Shown here piece by piece: positions 10,494 to 20,528 of a stretch of 64,000 bases of DNA. The stretch is from the NCBI GenBank assembly GCA_004519485.1, contig CP038133.1, positions 558,001 through 622,000 of the forward strand, given 5' to 3'. The position numbers and the translations under genes are program-made. How positions within the stretch are numbered: position 1 is the first letter of the stretch; every line of letters starts with the position of its first letter. The stretch is from Nannochloropsis oceanica. Lineage: Eukaryota > Sar > Eustigmatophyceae > Eustigmatales > Monodopsidaceae. The notes under the pieces are model-generated. The model was not told the DNA's origin and did not search any database. It saw only the letters and a list, made by a program, of their open reading frames with translations.

Positions 10494-11716
10494 ATGAGGG
10501 GCACCTACATAGACCCCAATACAAACATCCGCTACGACACCAATAATGCGGACTTTGAAGGTACGTGGGTGTGCTGGCCAAGCTGTTTTTTTTAAAAGCA
10601 AATCAAGGGAAGACGGTGGGGCTGAATGCCATAAATAGGTCAGAAAACCCACCTCTCTCAAAGAACCTAGGGTTCTGACCCAGCAGAAACGGCCCAGAGA
10701 GTATGCCTATGATCCGTAGTCCTGCTCTGTCTTGTGCTGTGTAGAAACTGGGTCTGCTGTATGTGGTGGCTCAGGCTCTGGTTCCTCATTCTTGGTAGCG
10801 TTGGAGAGGCCTAGAAAAAATTAGTCTGGCAGAATCACAGCCCAAGAAGCCAGGGATATCACGCCACTTCCACGACTCAGGCATAACTGGCATCAATATA
10901 GGATTGATTGCTGCTTGGCTCCGGTTTCAGGCTTGCCCCCAAAATATGGCTCAACAGCCTGACTAAGAAGTGAACCAAGTTGCCAGTGGTTCCTCCGACG
11001 TTTGGGACCAGTCCCTCGATGAAGATTGTCCATAACGAGCTCTTATGCGCACCCGTTTCCATTTACAACATATAACAGGGTGGTTGACAAAGCAGAGCAG
11101 CTGGCTGAAGGATTGGAGGAGACGATACTTCATCCTCAAGGGTAGCAAACTGTTCTTCGCCAAGGTGGGAGGAGGGTGGGGCGGTCGAGCTGCGGAGGGT
11201 TTAAGTCGGGTGGAGGGATCAAAATGAATAGGGGGGGGTGGAATGGAGTGCTTGTATCCCAATTAGCTTTGCACGTAACCTGTTGGTGCGGTCGATTGGT
11301 TCTTGGTGTGGGAATGGCCAGGGTGTGCACCGCCACACGGTCCACTTCCCACCACCTGTTGAATTATCAGTCTCCAAGAGGGTTTCCTCCCCCCACAGCA
11401 CCCGCACTTACCATCATCCACTCTCTCCGCTCCCCACTATCTTAATAAACAGAACGAGGCGGGATCCCCCCACGGGATGATCGACCTTTCGTCGTGCATG
11501 ACCGTCAAATCCGCGGAGCTCAAAGCCCAAAAGCGAAACGCTCTAGAAGTCTCCACCCCTGAGACCACCTTCTTAATGTACGCGGACACGGAGAAAGAAA
11601 AAGATGACTGGATCGGTGCAGTCGGTCGTGCCATTGTGCGGAGCTCGACCACGTACACGCAGGAGGTGGGGGAGGGGGGAGATGACGACGACGGGAGTGA
11701 TAGTGAAGAGGACTAG
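10494..11716 (+). CDS. PH1-like small pleckstrin-homology protein
   Basis: Three exons: 10494-10560, 11079-11164 and 11453-11716 (donors GTACGT and GTGGGA), giving 138 residues that are little more than one PH domain. Exon 2 encodes the strand 1-3 signature GWLTKQSSWLKDWRRRYFIL, whose K-x-W-x-R-R-x-F/Y pattern is where inositol-lipid head groups bind. Exon 3 gives the middle strands and the closing helix (EKEKDDWIGAVGRAIV with the invariant Trp). The closest known arrangement is plant PH1 (AtPH1), a near-minimal PH protein of endosomes and vacuoles that binds PI3P. The last 20 residues are acidic. The short first exon has no domain likeness, but its phase (1) fits exon 2 exactly. The 518-base first intron is long for this region. 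Confidence 0.82.
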
Positions 11717-11945
11717 GGCGGGGTTGGAACGGAAGGCGGGATGTGTTTTTTGTATAGCTTACACAACAGCTCTAGCCAATGAGGATGATAAGAAAGAGGA
11801 GACAGACAGAAAGAAAGGAAGCCGATGAAATGTCATTTTGCCTTCTGTGATTCGTAAGAAAACACAATGATCTGCGCTTTTCATTACTTCGTCAGCTTCT
11901 CCGTCTTTTTCTTCTATGAAATATCTGTGCTGCTCGGCTGTTGTA

Positions 11946-13073
11946 TTATATCGAGGGCGTCGCCTCAAACATGAACCTTGAACTCCTGGGGTCCACCGTC
12001 GCCACCTCCACCGGCACTGCCTTGCCCATTGTACTCGTGAGATGCACGCCCTTCAAATACTTCCCCTTTGCCCCCTCAGGCTTAGCATTATTCAATGCCA
12101 CCATCAACACCCGTATATTCTCCAGCAATGCCGCCGTGTCAAACGACACCTTGCCCACCCCCACATGCACCATCCCGAACCGATCCGCCTTAAACTGAAC
12201 CTGCCCCGCCATCGCCGACTTCACAGCCGTGGCCACATCCTTCGTCACCGTACCCATCTTGGGATTGGGCATCAAACCCCTCGGGCCCAACACCCGCGCG
12301 ACGCGACTGACCAAGGGCATGACTTCTGGCGTGGCAATGCAGCGGTCGAATGCCAAGTCCCCGTCTTGGATGGCTTTAACCAGCTCCTCTGCCCCCACGA
12401 TGGCAGCACCAGCTGCCTTGGCGGCCTCTACATCATCTCCTCGCGCAAACACTGCTACCCTGACGGCTTTACCCGTCCCATTGGGCAAGATCTGCACGCC
12501 TCGCACGCTCTGATTGGGTTTCCGGGGGTCGACACCTAATTGAATGGCTAGGTCTACTGTCTCTGCGAACTTCCTTTGTTTCCCTTCCTTGGCGTTTTGG
12601 ATAACAGCAGTGAGGGCGTCCCGGATGGGCATGGCTTCGGTGATCTGATAGTGTGGAGGAGGAAGTGTACAGAGGTGAGGAATGGGAAAGTTATTTGAAT
12701 GTGGGGAGAGGTGGTGATGCGTGATTAAGGCTCGATTTAAAGCCGCGACGAGGCAAGGAATAGGAAAGCTACGGCAAGCCCGGCTCTTTCGTTTCCGTTC
12801 AAAAAATCCAGGAAGCCATGGGGACCTTCCAATAAACACTATTCAAAGACGTACTCGACTAGCGGAGGAGGCAGAAGGGGACGAAGGGGAGGCGGCGGAA
12901 GGGACAGTGCTTCGGTTGCTGGCTCGAGCAGAGGTCACTGCCGCAACGGCCTTGCCCACAGTCGTGGATGTTGGCCTTCGTTTCCGTGCTGCTTCAGCTG
13001 TGAAGTGCCGCACGTACCCCCGAACCGTAGTCGCAAGACTGCTGCCTTCGTAATGGAGGACTCTTGCAAGCAT
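11946..13073 (-). CDS. MRPL1: mitochondrial large-subunit ribosomal protein uL1
   Basis: Two exons: 12855-13073 and 11946-12644, joined in phase 0 across a 210-base intron with a GTACGT donor; 305 residues. uL1 forms the mobile stalk beside the ribosomal E site. Exon 2 is clearly bacterial-type L1: VRGVQILPNGTGKAVRVAVF, the conserved GPRGLMPNPKMGTVT motif, and a C-terminus with GVHLTSTMGKAVPVE. Exon 1 is basic and rich in Ala/Arg/Ser with almost no acidic residues (MLARVLHYEG...), a typical mitochondrial presequence. In stramenopile algae the plastid L1 is usually plastid-encoded, so a nuclear bacterial-type L1 with this leader is most simply mitochondrial. A plastid destination would need a signal peptide, which is absent. 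Tandem with ATIC on the same strand. Confidence 0.87.
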
Positions 13074-13898
13074 TGCTTTCGCTTGGATAGTCGCGATTCC
13101 TGTGAGGCGGGTGGGTAGGGCAGCAACATTATTTGAGGCGGTAGCTAGCCAGTTTGATAAATGATGCAAGTGTCTCGATCGTGGCGGTGCGTCTGCGTAG
13201 CAGCAGTGGCAATATTGAAAAGAGGAGCTCAAGGTGATGATGATGGTGGCGAGTGACTCTCTGACGCCACACAATCATGCCTTCGCTTGTGTTCAACTTC
13301 GTTTTCCCCCAAGCCTTGCTCGTTAAGGTCCCAAGACTTTAAAAAATGATGAAGCCTGCATCACTCCGTCTAGCTTGTGCTGTTTGGATATCATCGAAAG
13401 TCTTTTTCGCTCGGTTCCTTTACGTACAATCAACATTCCACCTCCTCATCCCCTGACTTTGGCAACCCAAAAAAGCAAGCAAAATCAAGCCTGTGTGATA
13501 GTATTAAACCTGTGTTTACCATATACTTAGTTTTTTTCTTAGTCTAGAAGAAATATTTGCAGCGCCTTGCATCCATTTCATCGCACTTTAAATCTCATAA
13601 TCAATCACTCACGTTTCTAAGTGTCGTAAGAAGTATAGGCAACTTTTTTTTCTATTCTTCTTTGAAAGATGATGTTCGGGGTGAAACGACATTTAAAAGA
13701 AGTACGTGAAAACCTGGTTCAAAAGTAACAAACATAATCCCTGGATATATCCACCGTATAAACCCCCCGCCATCCGACAAAACTTTGTGTGGGAAAAAGA
13801 ATATACTGCTCTCCCACGCTACCATTCATCCCACATTCCTCCCTCTCTCGCTTACTGCTCACAATTTTCCCTCTTCCCAGAACCCCCTTAAAAACGCT
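13074..13898. other. intergenic region between uL1m and ATIC
   Basis: 825 bases between two minus-strand genes: the uL1m promoter on the left and the ATIC 3' UTR on the right. The middle (about 13480-13800) is clearly A/T-richer than the genes. No open frame or RNA gene is convincing. Confidence 0.45.
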
Positions 13899-16038
13899 CT
13901 AATGATGGAAGAGGCGAATATTGGTGAATACCATCGCCATGCCGTACCCGTTGCAGCACTCGGTCACCTGCTCATCTTGGACAGAACCACCAGGTTGCAT
14001 CACAGACGTCACCCCGTACTTCGACGCGTGATCAATCGAGTCCCGGAATGGGAAGAACGCATCCGATGAGAGACTCACGCCTTGTAATGTGGCCATGAAT
14101 GCCGTCTTCTCCTCCTCCGTCAAGGGCGAGGGAATCTCATCAAAATTCGCCTCCCACAGCGGACGCTCCGCCGCCGTGATGTCACCCTCGATGTACCTCA
14201 CTCGGGCATTCACCCGATCCTGCCTCTTCACGGTCGGCTTGAAAACCAGGGCACGCACCTTCGGGTGCTGTCGGAGCCACCACACTTCCACCTTCCTCCC
14301 CGCCAGCTTCACACAATCTACCCGGCTTTGCTGCCCGGCCCCAACCCCTATCACTTGCCCGTTCAGCGCGTATCCCACCGAGTTACTCTGAGTGTACTTA
14401 ATCGCAATCGACGCTATAATTAAATCACGCACTGCTTCCTCCCCCAATTGCTTTGTCGTCACCACATTCGTCAAGTCCGCCGGGCTCAACAAAGCATCGT
14501 TTCTCCTCTGCTTAAAGGCAGCGCCATAAACCTCCCTGTACTCCACAGGCGGGGGGATGAAATCCACCGTCGCCAGCAACACAATGAACTTCCCGCCTTT
14601 CTTGCTGGCCAAAATCTTCAGTGCCTCTGGGTCATACCCTGGAGCAATGATCCCGTCACTGACCTCCTTCTGAAGCACCTTCGCAGTGTCAACATCCACC
14701 ACATCACTAACCGCCGCAAAATCCCCGAACGAACACATGGGATCTGCGCCCCTCGCCCTGATATAAGCCAAGGCAACAGGGGTTAAAATTGATGGATCGG
14801 CAACCTCGTACGCCTCCGCTTCTTCCGCTGTCAAGGGCACAGCCACCCCCGTCCCCGCCGGAGAGACGTGTTTAAAGGAAGCAGCAGCCGCCAAGCCCAA
14901 AGCAGCGCGGAGCTCACGCACGAGCTGGTAGGCATTAAGGGCGTCCAACAAATTAATATAACCAGGAGTGCCATTCAAGACCTTGAACGGCATAGACGTG
15001 CCCAAAATGGACAAGATACCAGCAGGAGCCTGGTGGGGGTTGCAGCCGTATTTCAGGGGAAATTCCGGGGTGTACACACGGGTAACCACGGGGGCTTGCT
15101 CCCCGAGCTGTCCATTAATCCAACCAGCAATGGCAGAATCGTAGGCAGCTGAGGTGGCAAATGCACGAGCGGCAAAACGCTTGCGGAGGGCAAGGGAGGT
15201 GCTCCCGTCGTTGGCCTTCATTTCCGCTATCAACTCTCCGTATTGGGAGGGGGACGTGGTGATAACGACATAGTTGTGGTTCTTGGCAGACGAGCGAAGC
15301 ATAGAAGGACCACCGATGTCGATGTTTTCAATGCACGTCGCGAAATCCCCACCTTTTTGCACGGTGTGTTCGAACGCATACAAATTGAGGACGACGACAT
15401 CAATGTTCTCAATGCCGTTCTCCTTCATTTGCGTTTCGTGCGTTGGATTGCCCCGGACGCCGAGCAGACCACCGTGCACCTTGGGGTGAAGAGTCTTGAC
15501 ACGTCCGTCCAGAATCTCGGGAGAACCCGTGTAGTCAGTAACGTCCTTGACCGGTAGACCCGCGTCACGGATGGCCTTGGCTGTTCCCCCGGTGGAGAGG
15601 AGCTCGACGCCTTGTCCGACCAGGAAGGTGGCCAGCTCCAAGAGACCGGTTTTATCGGAGACGGAGAGGAGAGCACGCTTGACTTTCCAGTGGTCGGCTT
15701 GGGTCCCTTCGACGGCGGTGATCTGAGGGAGGGAAGGCAGGGGTGGATGGAGGGTTCGGGAGCGTGAGACGTTAGTGGTGGAGGTCATCGATGGGTCAAG
15801 CCTATGATTGGATGGAAAAAAGGTCATGGCACTACGGGAATGAGACAAAGACAAAGGCTGAAGCCAGTCGGACATTGACACCGAAGAGTAAAACCACGAG
15901 CTTAAGGGCAGGCAGTGGGGTGCAGGCGGGGGTTACGAAGACAACGACGATTGAATTGACAAAAGCGGGGAACGAATATATGAAAGCATTGCATACGCAA
16001 CCCATCTAAGCTATTTCAGCACTTACCACGTGCGCCAT
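13899..16038 (-). CDS. ATIC: ATIC/PurH: AICAR transformylase / IMP cyclohydrolase
   Basis: Bifunctional enzyme for the last two steps of purine synthesis: it formylates AICAR with 10-formyl-tetrahydrofolate, then closes the ring to IMP. The main exon is 13899-15722. The N-terminal cyclohydrolase (MGS-like) domain shows VKRALLSVSDKTGL, LLSTGGTAKAIRDAGL and EILDGRVKTLHPKVHGGLL; the transformylase domain includes LKYGCNPHQAPAG and SNSVGYALNGQVIGVGAGQQSRVD. The frame stays open to an ATG at 15881, but the bases before 15723 read like a pyrimidine-rich acceptor (CCCTCAG) and the upstream residues are not family-like. I join a 12-base first exon, 16027-16038 (MAHV, perfect GTAAGT donor), giving 611 residues, against 592 in human. 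The alternative is an unspliced 660-residue protein. Divergent from ferrochelatase. Confidence 0.9.
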
Positions 16039-17296
16039 GTTCGTTGTTTTTAAAACTGGTATTTCTTGACGAGGCGATGCTAGGAGGAACGCGGAATGGC
16101 CACCGACACAAAGTAGCAGCAGCAAGCACGTGAAGAGGAAGGAGTGGATGGTGGACACCGTCGAAAGCGACTTTTGGCCTATGCGAGTGCGATATGTGAA
16201 AAAAATAATATAGAGGTCGTGCGAGATTCCCGAGGACCTAGCGCGGCACACTCAAGACCTGGCAATAATATGCCGCAGGTGCTGGTGTCCGCTTGGAAGT
16301 GCTCGTCGCGGTCCTTCAAGGACCTTCTGGTCGAGAGGTGTCACTCGCCGTATAGCCCGTGCGAGGCATGCACTAATTGTGCCGAGGCATCCCCGGCGTC
16401 CTCAAAAATCATCACTGACGCTTTTTTTCGGTCCTTCAATGGTGGTTGTTGGGCCACTGCTGTTTTCACAAAAGCAATGGGCAAAATTGGAAGAAATTGG
16501 GGGGGGGGGGGGGGATGGGGGGAACACTCGCTGCCAGGTTTTGGGGCACGCTTTAGTACTCTGTGTTTTGACGGAGCTGCGGGTTTAAAGTGGAGGGGCT
16601 TGATGATCAAAAACCTTTTGAATGCACGAAACACGCATTGAAAGGTAAGTGTAAGTGCGTAGGAAGCACACTGCCGAGAAATACAGCGGATTTGTTGACA
16701 ATTTGCGCCTTTGATGGCCGCACTCCCGAATTACGACCTCCTGCAGCAAGCAGTTTGACAAACACCCTTGACTCACCCCGTCTTCTCCTTCCTCTGCGTT
16801 GGAGATGTCTCTGTGTGCGTGGCCTTCTCATTCGTTTGTCCATTTCCCGCCGGCGGGCACCCACCACACGTACGACATCTTTGGCTTTCTTTCAGGCGTC
16901 TGTAGAGTCTGGAGGCGTCCTGGACTTCTTTATATGCTCTTTCCCTGGAGAAGCAATCCTCCACGTTGGCATCGCCATCGTCATCATCATTCCCCAGCTC
17001 CCTCTCCACGCACGCGCGCGGCAAAAGGCTACAAACGCACTGAGTGATGAACGGCAACGCCGCGGCCACGATAGAGACAGGGTGGCTCTCGACACGTATC
17101 CCTGCCTCACTTAATCATACACTTATAAACCGCAGGTGTTCTCTCCACGTGTCGGGGCTTACTTCCTGTGAGCTGGTCAGTGCGTGTTGGTTGACGAATC
17201 ACATTCTTCCTCCATCTCCGTCTCGCTTGCCAGCGCCAATCTCCTAGCGTGCGTGACTGTGTCCCGGCAACGGAGCACAACCAACATTTCTAAGCC
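16039..17296. other. divergent intergenic region upstream of ATIC and ferrochelatase
   Basis: About 1.26 kb with no convincing gene. Overlapping open frames on both strands (16144-17247) are short, mutually exclusive and lack family likeness. It contains a 16-base G run at 16499-16514 and the promoters of both flanking genes. Confidence 0.45.
16499..16514 (+). repeat. poly-G tract (16 G)
   Basis: Uninterrupted run of 16 G bases in the ATIC/ferrochelatase spacer. Length in the assembly is uncertain, as for any long homopolymer. Confidence 0.9.
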
Positions 17297-19021
17297 ATGG
17301 TCACTCGACTGCACCTTTGCCACGACCAGAGCCGCCGCAGCAGCAGCGACCGCAGCAGTAACAAAGGTGATTCCGGCATTAGCGGGAGCAGCAGCAGTGG
17401 GCCTACAAGAACCACGGCAGCAGGACGCGCAGGCCGCGTTGTGACATGGGGCTCCTGTCTCGTTCTAACGGGTAGCTTGTTGCTTGCGACATCTGTGGAG
17501 GGTTTCTTATTTCACCAACCTCGCGGCGGCGCTTGCTCGGGCGCTGTCCGAGCGCGCACCTGCTCGCCGTCTTTATCGTCCTCCTACTCTTCCTCTTCGT
17601 CAATGTATCTACACTCCTTCGCCCAATGCACAACTAGAAGATCATCTTTGCTAACAGTTCTACAGAGCAGCGCCACGGCCGGGAGCAGCGGCGGCAGCGG
17701 CAGCGACAACACCAACGAGAATCTCAGTCCCACCCGCCTCGAAGCCGCGGTCACTATGGACCCTCCCACAACCGGTATGGGCCTGCGACGCCGCCTCCGC
17801 CCGAAAACCCAGCTCCCCGCCCCACACGCCGGCGACAAGCCTAATGTCAAGCTAGGCGTATTACTTCTCCAACTTGGTGGTCCCGAGCGCACCGAGGACG
17901 TGGAAGGGTTCCTGTACAACTTATTTGCTGACCCGGATATTATTCGTTTGCCTGGTATTATCAGTGGACTACAAAAGCCACTGGCCTACGTCATCTCTAA
18001 ACGTCGTGCACCGAAATCTAAGGCGGCCTATGCCTCCATTGGGGGAGGGTCGCCCATAGTTAAATATACGGCAGCACAGGCGGAGGGAGTGGAGAAGGTC
18101 CTACGGGAAGACATGGGATTGGACGCCAAGTGTTATGTGGCCATGCGGTACTGGCATCCATTTACGGATGAAGCCTTGGAGCAAATGCGACAGGACGGGG
18201 TGAACTCTGTGGTTGTTGTGCCGCTGTACCCCCAGTTTTCGATCTCGACCAGTGGAAGCTCTCTGCGGGTTTTGCAAGATTTGTTTTTCAAAGACGCGCC
18301 GCGATGGGGTCAAATTTCGCACACTGTCGTCCCGGCGTGGTATGATAGGCCAGGTTATGTTCAGGCCATGGGTCGGTTGATTTCTAGGGAGCTGTCACAA
18401 TTCACTGAGGAGCAAAAGGCAGAGGGAAGTCTGCATGTACTGTTCTCTGCGCATGGCGTGCCGCAACGCTACATTGAGATGGGTGATCCGTACCAGGAGC
18501 AGATCCGGAAATGCGTAGAATTGATTTCGAAGGAGTATGAGGCACCGGGCGTGACGACGCATTTGTCGTATCAGTCACGGGTGGGGCCCATCGAATGGCT
18601 GAGACCCTACACCGATGACGTTATCGAAGAGCTGGGCGCGACTGGCATTAAGAACTTGGTGGTCGTCCCTATCTCCTTTGTCTCGGAGCATATTGAGACA
18701 CTGGAGGAGATCGACATCGAATACCGTGAGCTGGCCCATGAGAATGGCATCAAGAATTGGAGAAGGGTCCCGGCGCTGAACACGGAGCCAGGTTTTATAG
18801 AGGATTTGGCGCATATGGTGGTGGAGGCTCTCCAGACACCCTCGATTTCAGTGACGGAGGCTTGCGCATTGAATAATTTGGATATTATGCCCATGGATGG
18901 GCGGACCAACGGGGGACAGGATAGCGACAATAATGGGAAGTTGGCGGTTTTGGGGTTAGCGGGTGGGGTGGTTTTGGACTTGTGTAGCGGTCGTGGGGGG
19001 TTGGCACATCTCTTGCATTAA
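17297..19021 (+). CDS. hemH: plastid ferrochelatase with light-harvesting-like C-terminal tail
   Basis: Single exon, 574 residues. Ferrochelatase inserts iron into protoporphyrin IX, the last step of heme synthesis. The catalytic body (about 180-530) shows GVLLLQLGGPE, the GGGSPIVKYTAAQ loop, VVVPLYPQFSISTSGS, VLFSAHGVP with the metal-handling His at 386, and SEHIETLEEID from about residue 463. The N-terminus is two-part: a hydrophobic, signal-peptide-like span (about 48-65) and then VEG before Phe70 (FLF), similar to the ASAFAP-type cleavage site of algae with secondary plastids, followed by a Ser/Arg-rich transit region. The last 28 residues (GKLAVLGLAGGVVLD...GRGGLAHLL) resemble the hydrophobic chlorophyll a/b-binding-like tail of plant and cyanobacterial ferrochelatase. 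The hydrophobic signal lies 47 residues in, so the true N-terminus may differ from the ATG used. Confidence 0.93.
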   Translation: MVTRLHLCHDQSRRSSSDRSSNKGDSGISGSSSSGPTRTTAAGRAGRVVTWGSCLVLTGSLLLATSVEGFLFHQPRGGACSGAVRARTCSPSLSSSYSSSSSMYLHSFAQCTTRRSSLLTVLQSSATAGSSGGSGSDNTNENLSPTRLEAAVTMDPPTTGMGLRRRLRPKTQLPAPHAGDKPNVKLGVLLLQLGGPERTEDVEGFLYNLFADPDIIRLPGIISGLQKPLAYVISKRRAPKSKAAYASIGGGSPIVKYTAAQAEGVEKVLREDMGLDAKCYVAMRYWHPFTDEALEQMRQDGVNSVVVVPLYPQFSISTSGSSLRVLQDLFFKDAPRWGQISHTVVPAWYDRPGYVQAMGRLISRELSQFTEEQKAEGSLHVLFSAHGVPQRYIEMGDPYQEQIRKCVELISKEYEAPGVTTHLSYQSRVGPIEWLRPYTDDVIEELGATGIKNLVVVPISFVSEHIETLEEIDIEYRELAHENGIKNWRRVPALNTEPGFIEDLAHMVVEALQTPSISVTEACALNNLDIMPMDGRTNGGQDSDNNGKLAVLGLAGGVVLDLCSGRGGLAHLLH

Positions 19022-20528
19022 ATTAAGCGAGAGAGAATGAGTAGGTGTAATTGAGTAAGTGTGTATGAGAGATATGTGGCTTACTCGAGGGGGGGGGGGA
19101 AGAAGAGGTGATGTTTCAGGTAAACTCTTTTTCTTTAACTCTTGATAATGATTTTGCCTGATTTTGTTGTTGTTTGTAGTATACCTTTTTATCGTTTTTG
19201 GACGGAGAAGAGGAGGGAAATGTTGGAATGGCGGACACGGAACGACAGATGAAAGAAAGGGGGAATGTCCCTTTTTGTACAAATTACTTGGTGGCAAGAG
19301 GAGTAGTAGAGGCCACCGTGGCGGAAATATCGTAACTTGGCAGGAGTCTGGATGATGGGACGAAGGGGAGGAGGTTTAGAGAATAGATTAGAAATAAAAA
19401 GAGCGAAGCAAAACGCTGCCAATGTTTGTAGAGAGCAACCAAAGACAAAACGACGGATTAGGCGATGACGAGTACGAAAAAACGAACAGAGAAGACCGTA
19501 AATTCAACAAAGGAAACAGAATTTGGTGTGTCTGCGTATGTGATTGTGTGGCGGATGTGTGTTCGATGTGTGGGTTGGTGTCCTTGTACAAACATAGCTG
19601 TCTGTGGCTCAAACTCAGCGGAAGAGAAAAGCGGCTAAGCGAAGTAAAGGGAGCGCGCTCGTATTCTCTAACTGAAATACGACAAAAAAACAAATTGATG
19701 TAACATACGCACGAGCCGTAGTGATCATCTCCTCCAAGGAGCAGCAGCAACCACAAGAACAACGACAGCAGCAAGAACAACACCACCACCATCACCATGC
19801 GTGACCAATCATTCTTTGCACAAATAACGGCAAGGGGGCCATCATGCAATGACGCGAAGCCGAGAGTCTGAATAGGTGGGAGTCGTCACGATTTTTTTCT
19901 TTCTCTCTCGCCTTCGCTGCTCCTGCCGCGCTCGCCTCCTGAGACCGGTCCACCGGGAAATGACGAAGACAAGCGAATGCAGGAGATGATGGGAGGAGAG
20001 AGGAAGATTATGGCAGAAACGCGACCGTGAAAGTTCCACGACATGAGAAGACGAGGGAAGTAGATTCAACAAGGCGGATAGTGTAGGAAAGAAGCAAACA
20101 TTTACCTTACCGCCACTAGTGGCTTTGTGGAAAAATGAAGAGGAAAACGGGGACAGAATTACTATGGCGATCACCACGATAGTGCTTGCTTGTTTGCAGG
20201 CGTAGGGGTGGCAAATTTTCATGTCTGAGGCTAAGCTAATTTAGCGGGTGTTTATGGTTCGTTTCGATTATGTAGCTCGTTCGTTGGTAGTACTTTTCAG
20301 TTTCTCTCTCATCTGTCATCAGGAGCACACAAATACACACACAATCCCTTACCATCAGTCGGTTTTCCCTTTTCTTAACGTCCCCTTATTCCTTTCTTGC
20401 TCACACACACTCAACTACCTTCTCTTGTTCTCTCCCTTTTCTTTCTTGCTCTCCCACTTCCTTTTACGTTTTCCTCCACCTCTGATTTCTCCCCTCCTTC
20501 TCACGAGTACTCCATCCCCCTTTCTCCA
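19022..20528. other. convergent intergenic region with one weak minus-strand candidate
   Basis: About 1.5 kb between the 3' ends of ferrochelatase and the sterol reductase. On the minus strand an ATG at 20222 opens a short frame with one hydrophobic span (STIVVIAIVILSPF). It could splice at GTAAAT (after 20107) to an Ala/Lys-rich frame following CTCAG near 19942, for a protein of about 90 residues. I recognise no family and rate this low. The rest is pyrimidine-rich sequence, including a CA-rich stretch near 20330-20345. Confidence 0.3.

Noticed and set aside
16144-17247. Overlapping 60-175-residue frames upstream of ferrochelatase
   Set aside because: They conflict with each other, lack family likeness, and sit in a promoter region.
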